A DNA stretch of 64,000 nt from Mercenaria mercenaria (taxonomy: Eukaryota > Mollusca > Bivalvia > Venerida > Veneridae). The stretch covers positions 18,075,001 through 18,139,000 of the forward strand of contig NC_069376.1 in the NCBI RefSeq assembly GCF_021730395.1, written 5' to 3'. The position numbers were made by a program, and so were the translations under genes. Of this stretch, positions 60,672 through 64,000 are shown piece by piece; position 1 is the stretch's first letter, and the number at the start of each line of letters is the position of its first letter. A model generated the notes under the pieces. The model did not search any database. It saw only the letters and a program-made list of their open reading frames with translations, and was not told where the DNA came from.

Positions 60672-61771
60672 AACAAGAGGGCCATGATGGCCCTATATCG
60701 CTCACCTGTTATCATTGCACTTGAGGACAAGAAGGTCCTCAGAAAAAATATCTAAGTCTAAAGGACAGGAACAACAAAGGGAAGAAATTTAACCAAAAAG
60801 AAAAAAAAATCTTACAAGGTACAGATATGTCAAAATGCACCTAAAAGTTGGAGGTACCATCCATGTTGTACCACAGGAAAGTGGTCTCGGTTTTTCACTA
60901 CAGCCAATAATAAAAAAGTTACTAAAAATAAGCTATTTGTAGTAACGTAAAATGGAAGTAATTAAAAAAAAAATATTGTAAGTGACCAAAAGAAGGATCT
61001 GCCAAATAAATCTGTTGACATAAATGAAATTTCAGATCAGTATCTTCATTAGTTACGGAGATATACCAATTTTAATTTGAAATAAAGGGAGGTAATTTGA
61101 CATAAAATCAGTCCATACCCTGATTGTCTCAGTCCAACTAATGACAATTATGGAATTTCAAATAAGTCCTATAAGTACTTACTGATATAAATCCATTTTG
61201 ATTACAATCAGGGGAGGTAATCAGATATAAAATAACTCTGGAACCTACGATTATATCTGATTTGTCATGGAATCCAAGATTTATTGTTGTTGAAGATATT
61301 TTGGAAGTTTGCATCAAATAAAACCATAAATGAAGTCTCTATATGACTACAAAAGCCCAAATAGCCAATTTTGGACCTTTAAGGGGCCATAACTCTGGAA
61401 CCCATGATGGAATTTGGCCAGTTCAAGAAAGGAACCAAGATCTTATGGTGATACAAGGTGTGTGCCAGTTTGGTAAAATTCAAATCATAAATAAAGCTGC
61501 TATTATGCAGACAAGGTCAAAATAGCTAATTTTGGCCCTTTCAGGGGCCATAACTCTGGGACCCATAATGGGATCTGGCCAGTTCAAGAAAGGAACCGAG
61601 ATCTTATGGTGATACAAGTTGTGTGCAAGTTTGGTTAAAATAAAATCATAAATGAAACCACTATCGTGCAGACAAGAAATTGTTGACGCACGCACGCACG
61701 GACGCACGGACGGACGACGGACGACGGGTGATCACAAAAGCTCACCTTGTCACTATGTGACAGGTGAGCTA
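60672..61771 (+). mobile_element. Hairpin-ended repeat element, family D3
   Basis: Head 'aacaagagggccatgatggccct' (hairpin) then 'atatcgctcacctg'. The body has diverged units including two with 'ggggccataactctgg' and 'ggccagttcaagaaaggaac'. The tail is 'ggacgcacggacggacgacgg' and a long stem, 'agctcacc' + 'ttgtcactatgtgaca' + 'ggtgagct'. The tail complements the head's 'gctcacctg', as in D2. Confidence 0.85.
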
Positions 61772-62379
61772 AAAAGGGAAGGAAAAAAGAGTTAGAGCAA
61801 AGGAGGGCTCTTTGAATGCGCCATTTTGCGACTACCATGTTTTTTTTCCGCCAGTTTTCTATTCAGTGTCTGTATACCTAATTGTGACCCTTGCATTGCT
61901 TAATTCTGTTAAATCTGGACTGACCAGTAATGATACTTGACTTTCATTACCATGTACACTTCATAGAACCAATCAATTAAATGCTACACTAGTGCAATAA
62001 CACATTCGTGTATAAGAAATATTCGTGTATAAGAAATATAAATTTGTCAAATAAATGTATAAGAGAAGTGCTGGGAAACCTATTACAATTCCTAGATATA
62101 TATTAAAAGGGTGTAAATATCAGTTTCGTTTATTTTATGGGTCTTTAAATGAGTCATTTGGTTTGAAAACATGATCACGTCATATACATATAACATACAA
62201 AAATGACCTATTGTAGGGTCATTCTTTTTGATATAGATCTATTTCCCTAATAATTACAGATATAAAAGTAACCTCGTACCTAAACATGTGAACATGTTTT
62301 ACTTTTTTGATATGTTATACATAAGATCCATGAATATTGTTTCTTTACTTAAGTTCAGTAATATGATATTTTTTAAATT
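61772..62379. other. No gene seen
   Basis: AT-rich. A small tandem 'attcgtgtataagaaata' pair lies near 62003-62040. Confidence 0.5.
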
Positions 62380-62380
62380 T

Positions 62381-63705
62381 TACCCAGCCAGCATGACTAT
62401 ATCGGCCCGATATAGGTATAATGTCGGAATGTCGGCAAAATGTGCCGATGTAGGGCCGACGTCGGGCCGTTGTGAGTGAGTGAGTTAGGTAGATAACTTT
62501 ATTACTTTCATATAGGCTACAAAAACCCATGATGACATATAATTTACATAATACAAGATGTAGCAAAACAGTGGTGAACATCACACTATGCGAAATATTT
62601 TTTAATTGGAATTTAAAAACTCTGTTCCGGAGAAGGTCAGAAATAGCTATGAGAAAAAATCTGTCCTCTAACCTTTTTACTACTGAAAATAATGCAACCT
62701 CCCCCCCAAAAAAAAAAAAAAAAAAAAAAAAACATTTACTGTAAATTGTTAAACAATTTGGGACTCGTGGCAGTAACTACTCCAAAAGTGTTTGTTTTAC
62801 CTGACCTTCAGTATAAAAAAAAAAGATACTCTTAGATATTTCTGACATTATTTAGGTTTTACGGTGAATCGACACAAAATGATCATATATCGCCGAGATC
62901 GGACCGTTGAACTGCCGCAAAATATTTAAATCGGTAGATCGACATCAATCAGTGTAACTTTTTCGTAAGTCGGATTGACATCGGGCCGATATTGGATTAT
63001 CTAATATAGCTATATGTTCAAAATATTATTGATAAACGTGAAAAAGTAATCTTATTGTTTATGTGTGCTAATTTATTAAGCAAATATGATGTATGCCAGA
63101 ATTAATCAAACTAGGTTCCAAACAAAATGTGTAGACGGTATTTATCAAAATTTTTTATGTAATAAAGTTGTAATTAAGATGCAGTTTTATTTTATGTAGA
63201 ATGCCGCCGTAGAAATATTTATATTTACAAAAAAATGAAAATATAAATATGTTTAAAATTCTAATTGAACAATTTTAATAGTGTTAAGAATATACAGAAA
63301 ACTTAAGTAACTGTATAAAACATGTAGTATATAGTTGTGAAAAATATTATATCAATAAAATCAAATAACCATCATACACATAATGCGAGACACATCTGTT
63401 CTCAAGTAAATTACTCTGAGAATTTATAAAGTGTATATTTGAAGAAAACTTTGATGAAGCACTGCGTGTCACACTATTACACGACAACGATATGATTTGC
63501 CAATATCGGGCCGATATCATTTTGATGGTGGCCAAATATCGTTTGCCAATGTCGGACCGATGTCATTACGATGTTGGCCCGATATCGTCTGCCGACGTAG
63601 GGCCGATATCATTCCTATTTGCAGCCGATATTGAAGCCGATATCGGGCCGTTATAGACAACGACGTCGGTTTGATATCGGGCCGATATAGAATGCTGGCT
63701 GGGTA
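62381..63705. mobile_element. 1.3-kb TIR element rich in ATATCGGGCCGATAT
   Basis: Left end 'tacccagccagcatgactat' + 'atcggcccgatat', right end 'atatcgggccgatatag' + 'aatgctggctgggta'. The 2-bp TA at each edge may be the target duplication. The flanks hold many copies of the palindromic word ATCGGGCCGAT and variants, dense at 63495-63690 and sparser at 62400-62470. The AT-rich middle has no transposase frame and includes an A run at 62708-62731. Confidence 0.8.
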
Positions 63706-64000
63706 ACGATTAAAATAAATTAATTTGCCTTTAAAATGTGATTTTTAACACATTTCCCCTTTAAGGACCTCATATTATTTTTCCCGAGTCTTGTATATTA
63801 AACGGTATAAAATGTAATTCAATAAATTTTGTGTCAAGGGTTATAATGGGTTAAGGTAATGAATTTACATTTTTAAAAAAGTTCTAGATATATTTAATTG
63901 AAATAAATAAAAAGTAGTTCCACTTTGGGGCCTCATGTTTTGGTCTATTTAAGCCTACAATCGTATATGTAGTCCATTTCAGATTCAGTATACTTTATAA
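63706..64000. other. No gene seen
   Basis: AT-rich to the end of the window. Confidence 0.5.

Overview
The window is eukaryotic DNA from a mollusc, most likely a bivalve and possibly a venerid clam such as Mercenaria. It is AT-rich, split by introns, and packed with dispersed repeats typical of bivalve genomes: palindromic MITEs, tRNA-derived SINEs, and hairpin-ended elements with internal 'gggccataactctg' or 'tgaccttgacctttgacct' tandem units. The species is inferred from repeat style and gene families, not tested.

Four host genes can be assembled by eye from reading frame, splice sites and intron phase. (1) 5197-11857 (+): a secreted protein of 161 residues with three ShK six-cysteine domains, five exons, all introns phase 1. 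(2) 16497-19663 (-): a secreted protein of 108 residues built from two copies of a C-x5-C...C-x-C six-cysteine module, three exons, possibly related to bivalve Cvsi-type serine protease inhibitors. (3) 28266-35606 (+): a secreted single-domain C-type lectin of 161 residues in four exons. (4) 52233-57121 (-): an immunity-related GTPase (IRG-like) gene in two exons, interrupted by an in-frame stop just before the G4 motif and by a one-base frame change in a homopolymer. The first three make small disulfide-rich secreted proteins and the fourth is a cell-autonomous immunity GTPase family member, so the content is defence- or effector-like. Nothing shows that they act in one pathway.

The most unusual feature is shared by two unrelated genes. 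In the lectin gene, the intron before the last exon is filled by about 5 kb of roughly fifty 97-bp tandem units. Each unit carries an intron 3' end (acceptor AG) and the first 57 bases of the last exon. In the ShK gene, the intron before the first ShK exon ends in a smaller array of the same design: repeated acceptors followed by about the first 50 bases of that exon. Both genuine exons are 126 bp long, and both arrays stop directly at the genuine exon. This looks like repeated amplification of the acceptor-side half of an exon, giving rows of decoy or alternative 3' splice sites.

Layout: 1-5.0 kb repeats and empty sequence; 5.0-11.9 kb ShK gene with transposon-filled introns; 11.9-16.4 kb gene-free; 16.5-19.7 kb Cys-rich gene; 20-28 kb SINEs, a possible gag-like fossil, a 1.45-kb element with 474-bp direct terminal repeats, and repeats; 28.2-35.6 kb lectin gene; 35.7-52 kb almost wholly repeats; 52.2-57.1 kb IRG-like gene, its intron holding two hairpin-ended elements; 57.2-64 kb repeats, including a TIR element full of ATATCGGGCCGATAT palindromes.
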